Shown here: positions 14,993 to 52,089 of the stretch, in pieces
Numbering within the stretch: position 1 is the stretch's first letter
Layout: each line of letters begins with the position of its first letter
Assembly (NCBI RefSeq): GCF_045679555.1
Contig: NC_092099.1
Location: forward strand, 9,470,076 to 9,534,075
Direction of reading: 5' to 3'
DNA length: 64,000 nt
From: Salvelinus alpinus
Taxonomy: Eukaryota > Chordata > Actinopteri > Salmoniformes > Salmonidae
The notes under the pieces: model-generated
What the model was told of the DNA's origin: nothing
Database searches by the model: none
Seen by the model: only the letters and a program-made list of their open reading frames with translations
Made by a program: the position numbers and the translations under genes

Positions 14993-16102
14993 CAGTTGAA
15001 GTCGGAAGTTTACATACATTTTTGCCAAATACATTTAAACTCAGTTTTTCACAATTCCCGACATTTAATCCAAGTAAATATTCCCTGTTTTAGGTCAGTT
15101 AGGATCACCACTTTATTTTAAGAATGTGAAATGTCAGAATAATAGTAGAGAGAATGATTTATTTCAGCTTTTAGTTCTTTCATCACATTCCCAGTGGGTC
15201 AGAAGTTTACATACACTTAATTAGTATTTGGTAGCATTGCCTTTAAATTGTTTAACTCGGGTCAAACGTTTTGGGTAGCATTCCACAAGCTTCCCACAGT
15301 AAGGTGGGTGAATTTTGGCCCATTCCTCCTGACAGAACATGTGTAACTGAGTCAGGTTTGTAGGCCTCCTTGCTCGCACACACTTTTCAGTTCTTCCCAC
15401 ACATTTTCTATAGAATTGAGGTCAGGGCTTTGTGATGGCCACTCCAATACCTTGACTTTGTTGTCCTTAAGCCATTTTGCCACAACTTTGGAAGCATGCT
15501 TGGAGTCATTGTCCATTTGGAAGACCCATTTGCAACCAAGCTTTAATTTCCTGACTGATGTGTTGAGATGTTGCTTCAATATATCCACATAATTCTCCAT
15601 CCTCATGATGCCATCTATTTTGTGAAGTGCACCAGTCCCTCCTGCAGCAAAGCACCCCCACATCATGATGCGTTTGATGCGAGGTCTTGGCTGATTTCTT
15701 TTGATTTTCCCATTGTGTCAAGCAAATAGGCACTGAGTCTGAAGGTAGGCCTTGAAATACATCCACAGGTACACCTCCAATTGACTCAAATTATGTCAAT
15801 TAGCCTATCAAAAGCTTCTAAAGCCATGACATCATTTTCTGCAATTTTCCAAGCTGTTTAAAGGCACAGTCAACTTAGTGTATGTAAACTTCTGACCCAT
15901 TGGAATTGTGATACCAGTGAATTATAATTGAAATAATCTGTCTGTAAACAATTGTTGGAAAAATGACTTGTGTCATGCACAAAGTAGATATCCTAACCGA
16001 CTTGCCAAAACTGTAGTTTGTTAACAAGAAATTTGTGGAGTGGTTGAAAAACTAGTTTTAATGACTCCAACCTAAGTGTATGTAAACATCCGACTTCAAC
16101 TG
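14993..16102 (-). mobile_element. Internally deleted Sleeping-Beauty-type Tc1 element
   Basis: 1110 bp between TA dinucleotides, both IR/DR ends intact. Relative to the full-length copies about 0.5 kb is missing: near 15670 the sequence jumps from the catalytic domain ([10 protein letters not shown]) to the start-proximal part. The remaining catalytic frame has FQMDNDSKH and NSIENVW. It is a non-autonomous derivative. Confidence 0.93.
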
Positions 16103-16409
16103 TATATGCTTAGTTTAATACACTGAAAACAAACTTAAAGATACCAAACACAATTTAGTCCAATCAATGTTGCTAAATATCATGTGGCTGTCCATGGTAC
16201 TGATTTATTTGCGTGCACGTGTGTGTGTGTGTGCAGGTACATTTTGGGGGGGACTCACTCTACTTGGAAACTAGTTGAAAGCCAATGCCATCCTCTTCTC
16301 TTTCATGTTGGTCAAATGGTCTATGGCTCTGTCATACCTTTCGTTTTTGTCATCATAGGCTACCTAGCTAAAATGCTCGCGAGCCTAACTTCCTCACATG
16401 GGCAAGTGT

Positions 16410-16652
16410 GCTTCTGCCATACCACTGTACGCATACTACTCTGTATCCCACTGCTGGCTTGCTTCTGTCCCTGGATGGGAGACCAGCTGCTGCTAGAAGT
16501 GGTGTTGGAGGACCAGTAGGAGGCACCATATCCCAATGCCCCAGGGTAGTGACTGGGGACATTGCCCTGTATAGGGTGCTGTCTTTTGGATGGGCCGTTA
16601 AACAGGTGTCTTGACTCTCTGTAGTCACTAAAGATCCCATGGCACTTATCGT

Positions 16653-16686
<34 letters not shown>

Positions 16687-16845
16687 AATTCCCAATCTGG
16701 CCCTCAAACCATCACGGTCATTTAATCATCCCAAGCTTACAATTGGCTCATTCATCACCGTAACTGTTCCCGAGGTCGTTGCTGTAAATGAGAATGTGTT
16801 CTCAGTCAACTTACCTGGTTAAATAAAAAATAAATAAAAGTGAAT
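16410..16845 (+). mobile_element. 5S rRNA-derived SINE
   Basis: The head resembles 5S rRNA: GCTTCTGCCATACCACTGTA mirrors the gene start and CTGGATGGGAGACCAGCTGC mirrors the internal promoter region. A body typical of salmonid repeats follows and it ends ACTTACCTGGTTAAATAAA, a LINE-type tail. It would be transcribed by RNA polymerase III and mobilised by a LINE. Internal promoter function is inferred, not shown. Confidence 0.82.
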
Positions 16846-17024
16846 AAAACAAAAGGACAAACCATTTTGATTCCCCCACCGGCCGGTATATCTTCTTCTT
16901 CTCACTGATGTCAATGGTCATGCTGGTCTCATAGACTAGACATAACATAGTACACTCAATTTAGTATGATATGTATAACTCAAAGGTTCAGCAACCCAAC
17001 GGTTGCGTGTAACTATACTGAACA

Positions 17025-17520
17025 AAAATACACAACATGTAAAGTGTTGGTCCCATGTTTCAAGATCCTAGAAATGTTCCATACGCACAAAAAGCTTATT
17101 TCTCTCAAATGTTGTGCACAAATGTGTTAACATCGCTGTTATTGAGCATTTCTCATTTGCCAAGATAAACCATCCACCTGACAGGTGTGGCATATCAAGA
17201 AGCTGATTTAACAGAATGAACATTACACAGGTGCACCTTGTGCTGGGGACAATAAAAGGCCACTAAAATGTGCAGTTTTGTCACAGAACACAATGCCACA
17301 GATTTCTCAAGTTTTGAGGGAGCATGGAATTGGAATGTTGACTGCAGAAATGTCCACCAGAGCTGTTGCCAGACAATTCTAACATTGTTTCAGAGAATTT
17401 GGCAGTACGTCCAAGTGGGCTCACAACCACAGACCATCCCAGGATCTCCACATCCAGCTTCTTCACCTGTGGGATCATCTGAGATCAGCCATCTGGACAG
17501 CTGATGAAACTGAGGAGTAT
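17025..17520 (+). mobile_element. Tc1-like relic (same family as 4727-5165)
   Basis: Begins TGAACAAAAATACACAACAT next to TA and contains the paired-domain coding block around 17265-17380 (frame reads LREHGIGMLT). The opposite end near 17505-17525 is decayed and the catalytic domain is absent. Confidence 0.75.
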
Positions 17521-17534
17521 TTCTGTTTGTAATT

Positions 17535-18436
17535 GTTACGTTCCCCAGTTTCTGTGTTGTTGTGGGTTTGTGTATATGTGTGTGTATTTCAGGAAATTGC
17601 TTCCTGGATTCCTAAGCAGCTGATTGGTCGGCCCATCACTAATTGAAGCTCTGACCCCTCCCTCTCGTCAGGGGATACAGCTGTCTGCAATTACCGACTC
17701 CTGCAGCTTGGAACCCAGTGTTCCTTTGTTAGGAGAGAGAGCTTCTTTGTATGTCCTGTATTGGTTGTTGGTCTGTAAAGTTGTTGAAAGTATTTTGTAG
17801 CCGCTCCTGCAGAGGTATGTGTTTGCCATAGTACCTAGCGTTTTTGGTTTATTCAAATTGTTCACTAAGTTTGGGAAATTATTCTGTTTCATTTGTTTCC
17901 AGTGGGGGAAGGCACCTTGGGAGTGTTTAGGCAAGAGGCCTGCGGGCATACATATACCTGTAGTATTTACTATGTCCATGCACACTAGGTAGGACCTGGG
18001 CATACCACCCCCTGTGTTTTGGTTAGTGCACCAGGTGGTGCTAAGAATAGGTAACCAGTGGGTAGGTAGGAGAGGGGAAACTTTAACTTTCTTTGATTTG
18101 GTTCCGTCCAGCCCCTTTTCCCCACTTTACCGTGTGATGGAAATGTATTCCCTGTAAATGGTAATATTTTCTGTCTCTGTCATCCTTACCCGCACCTACC
18201 TTTTTTCACTCCATGGGGAGTTGAGTTGTAGCAGGGTGTTGAGGATCCGCTTCGGGAAAGTCGTAGTGCTGGTAAGTTGACGTCGCTCTGATATCCAATA
18301 GTTCTTTCCGGCTGTATGTAATAAAGCTAAAGGTTTTCTGGGCTAACAATGTAAAAAAAACTAAATACTGCAAAGGTTCCTAAGGACTAGAAGTGAGGCA
18401 GCTCTCGCTGTCGGTGCCATCTCTGCACATTGTACA
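17535..18436 (+). mobile_element. Candidate long terminal repeat
   Basis: Starts TGTTACGTTCCCC and ends TTGTACA, with a polyadenylation signal AATAAA near 18320 and a sequence resembling a primer-binding site (TTTGGTGCTGGCACTGACCC) directly after. No second LTR or internal gag/pol region and no target duplication were found, so boundaries and class are tentative. Confidence 0.4.
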
Positions 18437-18504
18437 TTTGGTGCTGGCACTGACCCTATACGGTATATAGCGTCCTCCCTAATTTGTTTAATTTATTATA
18501 CATT

Positions 18505-19440
18505 GAGTGTACAAAACATTAAGAACAACTGCTCTTTTCATGACATAGACTGACCAACTTGACACGACTCAACTGTGGGAAGCATTGGAGTCAACATGGG
18601 CCAGCATCCCTGTGGAACGCAGGGTCCATGCCCTGATGACTTGAGGCTGTTCTGAGGGCAGAAGGGGGGGGGAGGGGGGGTGCAACTCAATATTAGACAG
18701 TTTATTAGGTACGACTATCTAGTACCGGGTTGGATACCCCTACCTCCAGAACAACCTGAATTATTCAGGATGTGGATTCTACAAGTCAGAAACGTTCCAC
18801 AGGGATGTTGGTCCATGCTGAGGCAATGGTATCACACAGTTGCTGCAGATTGGACAGCGGTACACCACCACCACCAGCCTGTACCGTTGACACATGGCAG
18901 GCTGGGTCCATGGACTCATGCTGCATACGCCAAGTCCTGACTCTGCCATCAGCATGACGCAACAGGAATCGTGTTCGTCGGATCATGCAATGTTTTTCCA
19001 TTCCTCTATTGTCCAACTCCAGTATGTCCACTGGAGTTGCTTCTTCATGTTTTTAGCTGATATAAGTTGAACCCGGTGTGGTCGTCTGCTGCAATAGCCA
19101 TTCCGTGGAAAGGATCGTTGAGTTGTGCGTTCCGATATGCCGTTCTGCACACCACTGTTTGTGGCCCGCCTGTTAGCTTGCAGGCTTCTTGTAATTCTCC
19201 TTCAACCTCTCTCATCCATTATCTGTTTTCGCCCACAGGACTGCGGATGACTGGATGTTTTTTGTTTGTTGCACCATTCTTGGGAATGGTCACTACCCTG
19301 ACCAAGGCCCTTCTACCCCGATTGCTCAGTTTGGCCGGGCGGCCAGCTCCAGGAAGAGTCTTGGGAAACCCTATACACTGTCATTCATGAAAAGCCCAGG
19401 AGGGCGGCTGTTTCTGAGATACTGTATTAGTTACCTATTT
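18505..19440. mobile_element. Composite of two decayed Tc1-like elements
   Basis: 18505-18705 is a strongly shortened element (left end TGAGTGTACAAAACATTAAG; interior GGAAGCATTGGAGTCAACAT). From about 18706 another family begins (CAGTTTATTAGGTACGACTA) and continues as antisense transposase remains to about 19440. No open frame of use survives. Confidence 0.65.
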
Positions 19441-19679
19441 TGATATTGATTACTGCACTGTTGGGTAGAGCTTGCAAGTTAAGTATTTCACTGTACATTT
19501 CACTTGAACTTCAACAATTGTTTTCTGTGCTAGCTACATCTGGAAAATGTGAATATTTCTTTAACATTCTGTGTTTTGTCCATATTGTTTTTTTTTTTAA
19601 ATCATTGAGGCATGTTAATAAATGCTTTATGAATGATAAAATATAAGTGACATTACATTGACTGCATATAATTCATATA

Positions 19680-21227
19680 CAGTGCATTCGGAAAGTTTTC
19701 AGACCCCTTGACGTTTTCCACATTTGTTACGTTACAGCCTTATTCTAAAATGGATTAAATTGTCAACAATCTACAAACGATACCCCATAATGACAAAGCA
19801 AAAACAGGTTTTTAGAAATGTTTGCAAATGTATTAAAAATAAAAAACTGAAATATCACATTTACATAAGTATTTATATTCTTTACTCAGTACTTTGTTGA
19901 ATTACCTTTGGCAGCGATTACAGCCTCGAGTCTTCTTGGGTATGACGCTACAAGCTTGGCACACCTGTATTTGGGGAGTTTCTCCCATTCTTCTCTGCAG
20001 ATCCTCTCAAGCTCTGTCAGGTTGGATGTCGCTGCACAGCTATTTTCAGGTCTCTCCAGAGATGTTTGATCGGGTTCAAGTCCGGGCTCTGGCTTGGCAA
20101 CTCAAAGACATTCAGAGACTTGTCCCGACGCCACACCTGCGTTGTCTTGGCTGTGTGGTTAGGGTCGTTGTCCTGTTGGAAGGTGAACCTTCGCCCCAGT
20201 CTGATGTCCTGAGCGCTCAGGAGCAGGTTTCATCAAGGATCTCTCTGTACTTTGCTCCATCCATCTTTCCCTTGATCCTGACTAGTCTTCCAGTCCCTGG
20301 CGCTGAAAAACATCCCCATAGCATGATGCTGCCACCCCCATGCTTCACCGTAGGGATGGCGCCAGATTTCCTCCATACGTATCCTTGGTTTCATCAGAGC
20401 AGAGATTCTTGTTTCTTATTGGTCTGAGAGTCCTTTAGGTGCCTTTTGGCAAACTCCAAGCGGGCTGTCAATTGCCTTTTACTGAGGAGTGGCTTCCGTC
20501 TGGCCACTCTACCATAAAGGCCTGATTGGTGGAGTGCTGCAGAAATGATTGTCCTTCTGTAAGGTTCTCCCATCTTCAGAGGAACTCTGGAGCTCAGTCA
20601 GAGTGACCATCGGGTTCTTGGTCACTTCCCTGACCAAGGCCCTTCTACCCCGATTGTTCAGTTTGGCCGGGCTCCCAACTCTAGGAAGAGTCTTGGTGGT
20701 TCCAAACTTCTTTCCATTTCAGAATTATGGAGGCCACTGTGTTCTTGGGGACCTTCAATGCCACAGAAATGTTTTAAAACCCTTCCCCAGATCTGTGCCT
20801 CAACACAATCCTGTCTCAGAGCTCTACGGACAATTCCTTTGACCTCATTGCTTGGTTTTTGCTCTGACATGCACTGTGGGACCTTTATATAGACAGGTGT
20901 GTGCCTTTCCAAATCATGTCCAATCAATTTATTTTACCACAGGTGGACTCAAATCAAGATGTAAAAACATCTCAAGGATGATCAATGGAAACAGGATGCA
21001 CCTAAGCTCAATTTTGAGTCTCATAGCATAGGGTCTGAATACTTATATAAATAAGGTATTTCAGTTTATTTGTAATACATTTGCAAACATTTCAAAATAT
21101 CATTTTTTTGCTTTGTCATTATGGGTGAGAAGAGGAACAATTGTTATTCAATCCATTTTAGAACAAGGCTGTAACATAACAAAATGTGGATAAAGTCAGG
21201 GGGTCTGAATACTTTCTGAATGCACTG
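19680..21227 (-). mobile_element. Tc1-like element, third family, decayed
   Basis: 1548 bp between TA dinucleotides. Ends are inverted repeats: left CAGTGCATTCGGAAAGTTTT, right ACTTTCTGAATGCACTG. The transposase lies antisense (the complement of GCTGCCACCCCCATGCTTCA encodes the conserved HGGG region) and is broken by many stops. Confidence 0.9.
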
Positions 21228-23648
21228 TATAGACCTTTTAATGTTGGTATTATAGATCAGAGTAGCAAACTGCACAGTTAATTACCATGAAGTGCTTAGC
21301 TATAAATGCTTCATGAATGGGAAAATAGACTTGACTTTACATTGACTGCATGGAATTCATACATAGACCCATAATGTGTGCGTTATAGACCAGTACGGTC
21401 AACTTAATTGTCATGTGTAGGAGGGATGTTAATGAGTTACAAAAGAGTTATGATATGACCCACAACTACATGATTTGATCTGTTAAATGCACTCTGAGGA
21501 TTCATCCCTCTTGGGATCTTCATGAAGCACTGACCTCAGTGAGAAGAAGAAGTTAAGTCACGGGTGTATACTGGCCAGAGGGGGAAATGGGGCTGGTGCA
21601 GGCTATATATCAGCATACATTTATTTTGGGGTATTCACTAACACTGGTATGACAGAAGCACACTTTTGAAAAAAGCCATAATAATGACACTACGCAGTCA
21701 TTGTAGTGATGCATCTATTAAGATACCTAAATATGACCTCTTACATAGCATGACATGAATGCGCTACAGATATGCTTTGGATATATTTCATCAATCTTTA
21801 ATATGCGGTTGGGACCTGTTATAACACATTCATAAAATGCTTGTAGATGTGTAATGAATGCATTATGGAACATTTGATCTCATGAAACATTTGATCTCAA
21901 ATCCAAAATGCTGGAGTATGGAGACAAATTTGAAATTATATCTTCACTGTTCAAATACATAATGCTTTTAATACACCAGACGTACGCCCCTTTTAAAAAT
22001 CGCACACAGAAGATAGGATAGTTTTTTGGGCTAATGGCAGCATGCACTACCCCGGTCGGCCTTCAACTTGAATTACACAATGAGAGGGGGCAGCACTGAG
22101 CTAACCTTCAAAGTCACTTCCTGGAGTAGCTCAAACTGCACATGTTATGTTTCCATGTGACGCCATCTTAAAGGCCTTTCGTCTTCTACGATTACATTGC
22201 TCGATGTTACCAAATACAAATCTTGATAACAACTTGGCCAGATTGTACGATTTGCTTCTGTTCTGTCGTCACATTCTGCGATTGGCTTGCGAGGCTACTT
22301 CAGCTGCAGTGGTGTATTTGATCTGCGTATGTTCCAGCACCAGCAGCGCAATCGTCAATTGATGCTTATGCTCCGGTGAAGTGTTTGGAAAAGCTGAACG
22401 TAGCAATGCATTTTAGAATTAGTTTTCACATACAAACTTTATATGTCCGAACTCAAATAGACTTCAGCAAAACTTCACCAAAATAAAATGTTCTTTTTGT
22501 TTGCTGATTTTGTGCATTTATAAAAATTTCAGATGTGTCATCAAACTAATATATTAATCTGACTATTGTGTGAATACTCAGTGTCAGCCTTGTTTCTATT
22601 GATCCGTCACCGGGATCGGCTCGTAACACCAGCCACACTACACAATTAAGGCAAAACAAATGTGACACTTCCAGAACTTTGTCGGAGCCTATGACTGCAC
22701 ATAGTGGTACTTAAATCGGCAGATCTAGACATTGTCACACTGAACGTGCCAAGACGTCCGAAAATTGTTTACAACCTAAGAATTTGCAGACAATGTGGAC
22801 ATTTTGTCTGGGATGGCAAAATCGTGCCATAAGACGGCTAAAATTGTACAGTCTGCAAAGGCCTTAACTGACTTAATTTGGCTTCAATGCGCTATTGAGT
22901 CTTCACATAGGAATCGTGTCACGTGATCGATGGCTTTGTCGATTCATATATACTGTACAGTACAGTCATTGACACCCATACTCTCAGGCAAAACGCATGC
23001 AGCAAGAGGATACCCAGAGCTAAACTATTACCTTTCTTACACCAACTGCAGCTATGTTCCCTTCAATCTCTTGCTGATGGAAGAAATTGAAGCGTTTTGA
23101 TGTTGAGAATACAATTCTACAAGGGAAGATATATCAGAGACACGGTCACACAGTTCAGGAGGGGTTTGGGGACACTAACAACTTCCCAACAAAATAAACC
23201 CAGCCTTGATGACAAAGAAGTCAACTACAATGTTACCAATGCAAGTATAGGTTTTAGGTCAAGGATTATTGAACCCAAATCCCACTCCTAGCCACAGCTA
23301 CCTTTGAGAGTATTTTTTTAAATCAGATCCTAGTTCTAAATAATGGAGGACAGGAAGAGTTTCCTTTAGGCTACTCGTGTACACTGCCTTGGCTCGTCAT
23401 TAGGCATGTTTTGATCTGCTTTCACAGGCTCAGTAAGAATTTGATAGTTGTGTTTTATATGATCATGAAAAGCATATCCCACACACTCACAACAAGTATT
23501 GATGCTGATTTTCATATCAATATTTTTTTACCCTGTTGATTTTATTACAGGACAACATTGAGTTGGAGTTGTTTTTTGGAGGAACCGAATGAAACTCAGA
23601 AACACACCTTTAGCATCTCCACCGACCACTGCAGGGGCTTCAAGGTCG

Positions 23649-23650
<2 letters not shown>
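21228..23650. other. No gene recognised
   Basis: About 2.4 kb of mostly unique sequence. The block about 22020-22180 (GGTCGGCCTTCAACTTGAAT) resembles a dispersed salmonid repeat but has no defined ends. No coding signal was found on either strand. Confidence 0.35.

Positions 23651-23724
<74 letters not shown>
23651..23724. repeat. (CA)37 microsatellite
   Basis: 74 bp of perfect CA repeats. Confidence 0.97.
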
Positions 23725-23726
<2 letters not shown>

Positions 23727-26700
23727 CAGAGACAGACAGACATCATACACACCTAGTCTTCACAGCATCACCTTTTGATGGCCTTGCCTTACCTCCAGAG
23801 CTATTTGTAGGTAAAACATGAAAGTGGAAGGAAAGCCCATGTCCACTAATCCTGTTGAACCTTGAGATTGACAGACTGACTGACTACAGAGTAACATCTA
23901 ACAATACCATCTCTCTTTTCAATGTTCTAGGTGGAAAATATAGCGCTTGTTTTAGATCTGGTGTGGTTTCTTCTCAGCGTGGGATGGTGCAGAAAGATAA
24001 GGGTTAGATGGGAGGCTGCTTGCTGATAAGGAGTCTGTGTGTTTCATGGGCTCCATACGTTCTGCACAACAACAGTATACAACCACGCACACGTCGCAAA
24101 GAATGACACAACTTCCGCGAAAGAAAGTAAACTATGGTCTCCTTTATTTATTTTTGCTCATTTTAATATATCTATCCGTTTTTTTCTACATACGAGTCCT
24201 TTAAAAGTATGTCGTCATGCTTTAGGTGCAGCTTCAGAGTGGGAGCACATGCAAGATGGTGGTCCGGGTAGAGGTTGCACAGCGGGCGTGGGGTGAGGAG
24301 GGTGGAGGAGTTCTCTGACCACCCGAGTGGACCACATAGGGACCACTTAACAGTCACCACGCGGTCAGGGCGGCCGACCGTCTTGACCAAACGACCGACT
24401 GGGGACTATAGACCACTGGGACCACTAGGTTATAGGGTTGCAGTTCAGCTTCTTGGAAATAGTTCCGACCTGTCCATTTTGGGGGACGGTTTGTGTCATG
24501 ACATCATCGATTGACATCTTTAGTGCAGTCAAAAAAAAAAAAGGAACATACTATAGAGAAGCAGGCAGTCTTTAAAGAAAGTTTCAGACAGTCAGTTTAT
24601 AAAGAGATTACGACAAGGGGGGAAAACAGAGGGGGAGGGGAGCCATTCTTTTTGCTCCCGTTCCTGGTTGGGCCTCATTAAAAAGGGGCGTTGGGGGTTA
24701 TATTGCTTGTGACCTTGATCCAGTTCTCTTGGCTGAGGCCTGCATCGTGGCATGGTTCCCCCTCTGTCGGTGGGGGTAGGGGGACGTACATGATTCAGAA
24801 CATACATTTGTATCACAAGGACACAGCAACACAGGACATTTGACTTTTGCTCTACAATGACTAGCAAATCTCTGGCCGTTGCAGTGAAAGAACCTGACTA
24901 GCTGTTTTTTTAAAGAGTTCTAAGTAAAGGACAAAAACAAATCAAATACATCCCAGCAGTTTCATGGGGGGGGGAACAAGAAGTAGACAGTGAAGGAAGG
25001 AAGAATAGTTGCACAGGCATCACATGTTTAACCAGTATTAATCCTATCCCCATCATTCCACAGCAATATAACATCAGAGAGGTTCACAATATATACACCT
25101 TGGTAATCAACAGCTACAGAAATACTGAAAGAGCCCGACAAGTAAGATTCCATCACAAAGCTGGAATACAACAGAACACAAACCCATCATTTTATACAAA
25201 TCAAATAAATTGGAAAAAATGAAAGTACAATAACTAAAACATTGTCATATTTTAAAATCAGCAATTTGTGCGTGAGAAACACAGGTGTTAAAAAAATAAT
25301 TCCCAATTTTTATTTTGTTGCTCAAAAGAAAATTGTGGGAAAACACAAGGACATAATCTTTGGTGAAGATTCCACAGCAATCTCTAATATCCTGTTATGA
25401 CGTTTATCGAGCTGTGTCATGCGCACACACACACTCACCTCACTTTAGACATACACACGACACACACAATGCTGGGACTCAAACCAAACACCCTTCCCCT
25501 GCTGTTTTGAATCAAATATATTGGATATAAAAATACACTAAGTAAAGAATATCTCATAATATCAATCCCTTTGCAGCGTGTCGGTTCAAATTGTGGTTTG
25601 TCACTGGCCATCAAGTGCAACGCACAACGTTCAATAATAAACAAATGTACAATGCTGATATTACAGGTATATGACCAGTCTATAAGAGAGAACACACAGG
25701 TAATACAGTAGCAAGTTGTCATTACTGGCATCCAGAGTTTATCACGTTGTAGAAATAGTTGAAATAGAAAAGATTAGCACACGGCAGACAGTGGAGAAGA
25801 GGGCTTATAGAAGACCCAGGTATATGGACCAATAGGACTTGGAGCGAGCATACACAGATTGGTCATTTGGTGGGTGGGTGGTACCAAACTCAACTTTGTA
25901 AAAACTCTCATGCGTTTCTTTGTGTTCCCTTGGAAGTTTACTCACACAATGAGCAATCAGCATTCGTGTTGCCTTTAAAGGCCCAGCGCAGTTTTTTCCT
26001 GTGTTTTATATCATTTTGTACAACAGCTGATTAAACTAACACTAGAAAAGTGTGAAAAAATGTTGATTAGTGTTATTTCCTGATAGTTGCTGGTTGAAAA
26101 TACAATCTACACAGGACTTTTTAATCAGCAGGTTTGCATGGGTGGGAGTTCTGGCTTTCCATGGTGACATCACATGCTGTAAATTGGTTAATAGACCAAT
26201 AACAAAGAAAGTTCCAAACCTCTCTGCCAATAACAGCTAGTTTACTCCCAGAAAGCCCAACAAAATTCTTGCTTTTTTGTTAAAAAAAAATCTTTACAGT
26301 AAGGTACTTAATTGTTACCCGGAAATGATTTGATATTGATATAAAAACGGCTGCATTGGGCCTTTAAAAGGTATTTAAATGATGACATAAGCTCTTCCCA
26401 TCTCTCTATGAATGACATGACATATGGACTACTTTACACCTTCCTAACAACCCCAGATTGACACAAGATGTGTTATGTCACCTTACTTGTATTGTGTAGC
26501 ATGACCATGACATATCAAACTGAGGTTGTTAACATAAGCATTTATAAATGCCCAGGGCATGGATGCATAATGTCCATGAGGCTCGTGCTTATGAAGGTGC
26601 AATGTAGCTCCTATGCAGTGTCATTGACGGAAAGACTTAATTCCTGTCATTATTCAGTTGCAGTGCAATCCTTCAATCCTCAAAAAAGAAAAAGTCAAAA

Positions 26701-27147
26701 GTTGCAATTCTAAAAACAAAGCCCCTCCCTCCCCAAAAACAAGTACATCCAAAGAGAGAAAAATGATTTGAAGCTGCCTGTGCAGAAATAAGATGCTGGC
26801 ATTCAAAATTCACTCGAGGAGATCCTGGTGGTTCCCTACCAAATCAGCTCTGCAGACCTCGGAGACAGTTCCCATGCAAAGCCATGGCTTAAGTCAAGAA
26901 GAAAAAAACGTGCAGCGCCTACCCAATCCCCTAAACTCCCTAGGCCAAAGGACTCGAGGGGAATCACCGACAGCCTCCACCAGGGCCCCTGTTCAAGTAT
27001 GGAATAGGAATGGGAATGGTTTCAATGACCGACAACGTCATCCAAATAAATAAATAAGCGTAAAATGTTCACAAGAGAATATTTTAAAATGAATGATGAT
27101 TCAATGACTGTAACCACCATTTTGGATGAGTATTTAGCATCATGACC
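23725..27147. other. Unique sequence downstream of adarb1; possible distal 3'UTR
   Basis: No coding region recognised. Read on the minus strand it is U-rich in places with AATAAA hexamers near 25314 and 24152, so part of it could belong to a long adarb1 3'UTR. A cluster of GACCAC motifs lies at 24317-24425. Whether it is transcribed cannot be told from sequence alone. Confidence 0.3.
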
Positions 27148-27149
27148 TA

Positions 27150-28746
<1,597 letters not shown>

Positions 28747-28748
28747 TA

Positions 28749-29352
28749 TGTGCTTTTAATACAGGGGCAAGAATGTAATAAAATAGGAAAAGAAAAAGGT
28801 CAAATCTCACAATACGTAAAAAATATACCATGAAGTCATACGGCATTTGAGTTTCCTAGTGTAATTACATTTAACTGAATAACAGAAATGGAATCCGGCC
28901 AATCATTGTACATTCTAGTTACAGAAGTACTTATATAGTAACTACATGGTATATGGACAACCTCATGTAAAGTCTTACAAACAAAAAACAACTACTAAAT
29001 AGGATTCCAGTTTAAAATACCATACATTTTTATTTCCATAAGGACATAAAAAGGTATTTGAATTTTAGTTGGTTTAAAACAAACAGACAGACACAGCAAG
29101 TGATGACGTCACAGCGATGAGGAATGAGAGCAGAGTTATTTGGACGGAGGGAGGTGGCCAGAACCACGTGCATTATTTCTCACACACTCAGACAAACATA
29201 CACACACACGCATGTACGCACACACACGCACGCACGCACGCACACACACGTGAAGTCTCAGTGGCTGGTAGTTTCGAAGAGCCTCTCTCAGGTCTAGAGA
29301 GGGGGTTGGGGTGCAGTGGGTTGAGTGAAGACGTTCCCCCCTAATTGCCCGA
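28749..29352 (-). other. Proximal adarb1 3'UTR (probable)
   Basis: Immediately after the adarb1 stop codon on the minus strand. An AATAAA signal at 29034-29029 lies about 320 nt past the stop and could end a short mRNA form. An interrupted CA/CG tract at about 29196-29250 lies within. Assignment is by position only. Confidence 0.5.
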
Positions 29353-50990
<21,638 letters not shown>

Positions 50991-51018
<28 letters not shown>

Positions 51019-51065
51019 GGTGAAGAGCTTCTGCTGGGCCCGGGGCTGCCTGGCTCCGGCTCCAC
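50991..51065 (-). CDS. adarb1: adarb1 coding exon 1 with start codon
   Basis: Acceptor GTTCTCAG at 51066, donor ATGA|GTGAGT at 50990. The start ATG at 51018-51016 sits in an optimal context (TTCACCATGG) and encodes MDVDEEENM, matching the human start MDIEDEENM. The 47 nt before it have no in-frame stop, so a longer N-terminus from upstream exons is possible; mammalian ADAR2 has such an extended form. The canonical start is preferred by similarity. Confidence 0.92.
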
Positions 51066-52089
51066 CTGAGAACAACACGAGAGGAAGGGACGGTCAGTCA
51101 AACTCAACCTAGATGCCTCCACCACAACTAACCCACGGGCCCATGTGCACACACAAACAAGTATAACTATAATAGAGGGGACCAAATGTTGGGGAAATGT
51201 CAGGGTCTCTTCCCTACGGGCAGGGGCTGCTGAAAGTGTATAAAAATCTAAATATTCATATGTACACAGACACACACACACCCGGTGTGGTGAGATGAAA
51301 ATGACACAGCCAGGTTAAGCCTACGGTGAGTGTATAAATATTCAGAGGTGGAAACTAATCTGGACGAGAGAGGAGAGAGAGGGGGCCCGGTGCTGACAGG
51401 TCGTAATAGTCGGGAGCAGTCTATTGTGACTTTAATATCCGTCCGATTAGACCTCATTTCCAGCTGCCTGCCGGGAGATATACAGCTATTGACATGGACA
51501 GGCCTTTTAGTTGGGCGTGACACACACAGCCATTTATCCTCCAGTAGAAAATGCACTACAGTACACAGACAGTTGTACAGTACAGCAAAGCCAATGGATT
51601 TCTAGCTGAGCAGAATTGGGTTCATGCACTTGGCATTTGTGCGAGATGGTTCTCTGCAGGTGAATGCAGCTTTTGGCAATCAGTCATCAAGGAAAGACCT
51701 GGAATCTATACACAGATCTTTACTGAGATCATACTGAAATCTTTATGTCGTTGACCAAGAATACGCAGTAGAACGGAAGGGTGACCTGTGAGCACTAAAT
51801 ATCTCAAGAGGAACATGATCTACTATCAGCAGGCATTATTCATTACTCTGAGGACACTCAAAAACGAAGAAAAACAATGTTTTCAGAACCTTTTAAATTA
51901 ATTGACGTAGCATTTGACATAAGGTTGTTACCAAATTTGCTGATTTATTTTATTATATTAAATATACTACCAAAATATTTCCACAAAGTTTACGTCAGTA
52001 AAATTTGGAAACAACCTTACAATTTCAGTCTTAAATGATGTAGTGTTGATCTTGAACATAGACCAGATCCAGCCCCAGATATGAACACC
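51066..52089. other. No gene recognised (probably adarb1 5' intron)
   Basis: Unique sequence. Because coding exon 1 begins with a splice acceptor, at least one exon lies further upstream, so this is probably transcribed intron. Confidence 0.5.

Noticed and set aside
16410-16510. 5S rRNA gene
   Set aside because: Only the head is 5S-like; the body and LINE-type tail show it is a SINE.
19894-20427. 177-codon plus-strand open frame
   Set aside because: It is antisense to a decayed Tc1 transposase whose terminal repeats enclose it.
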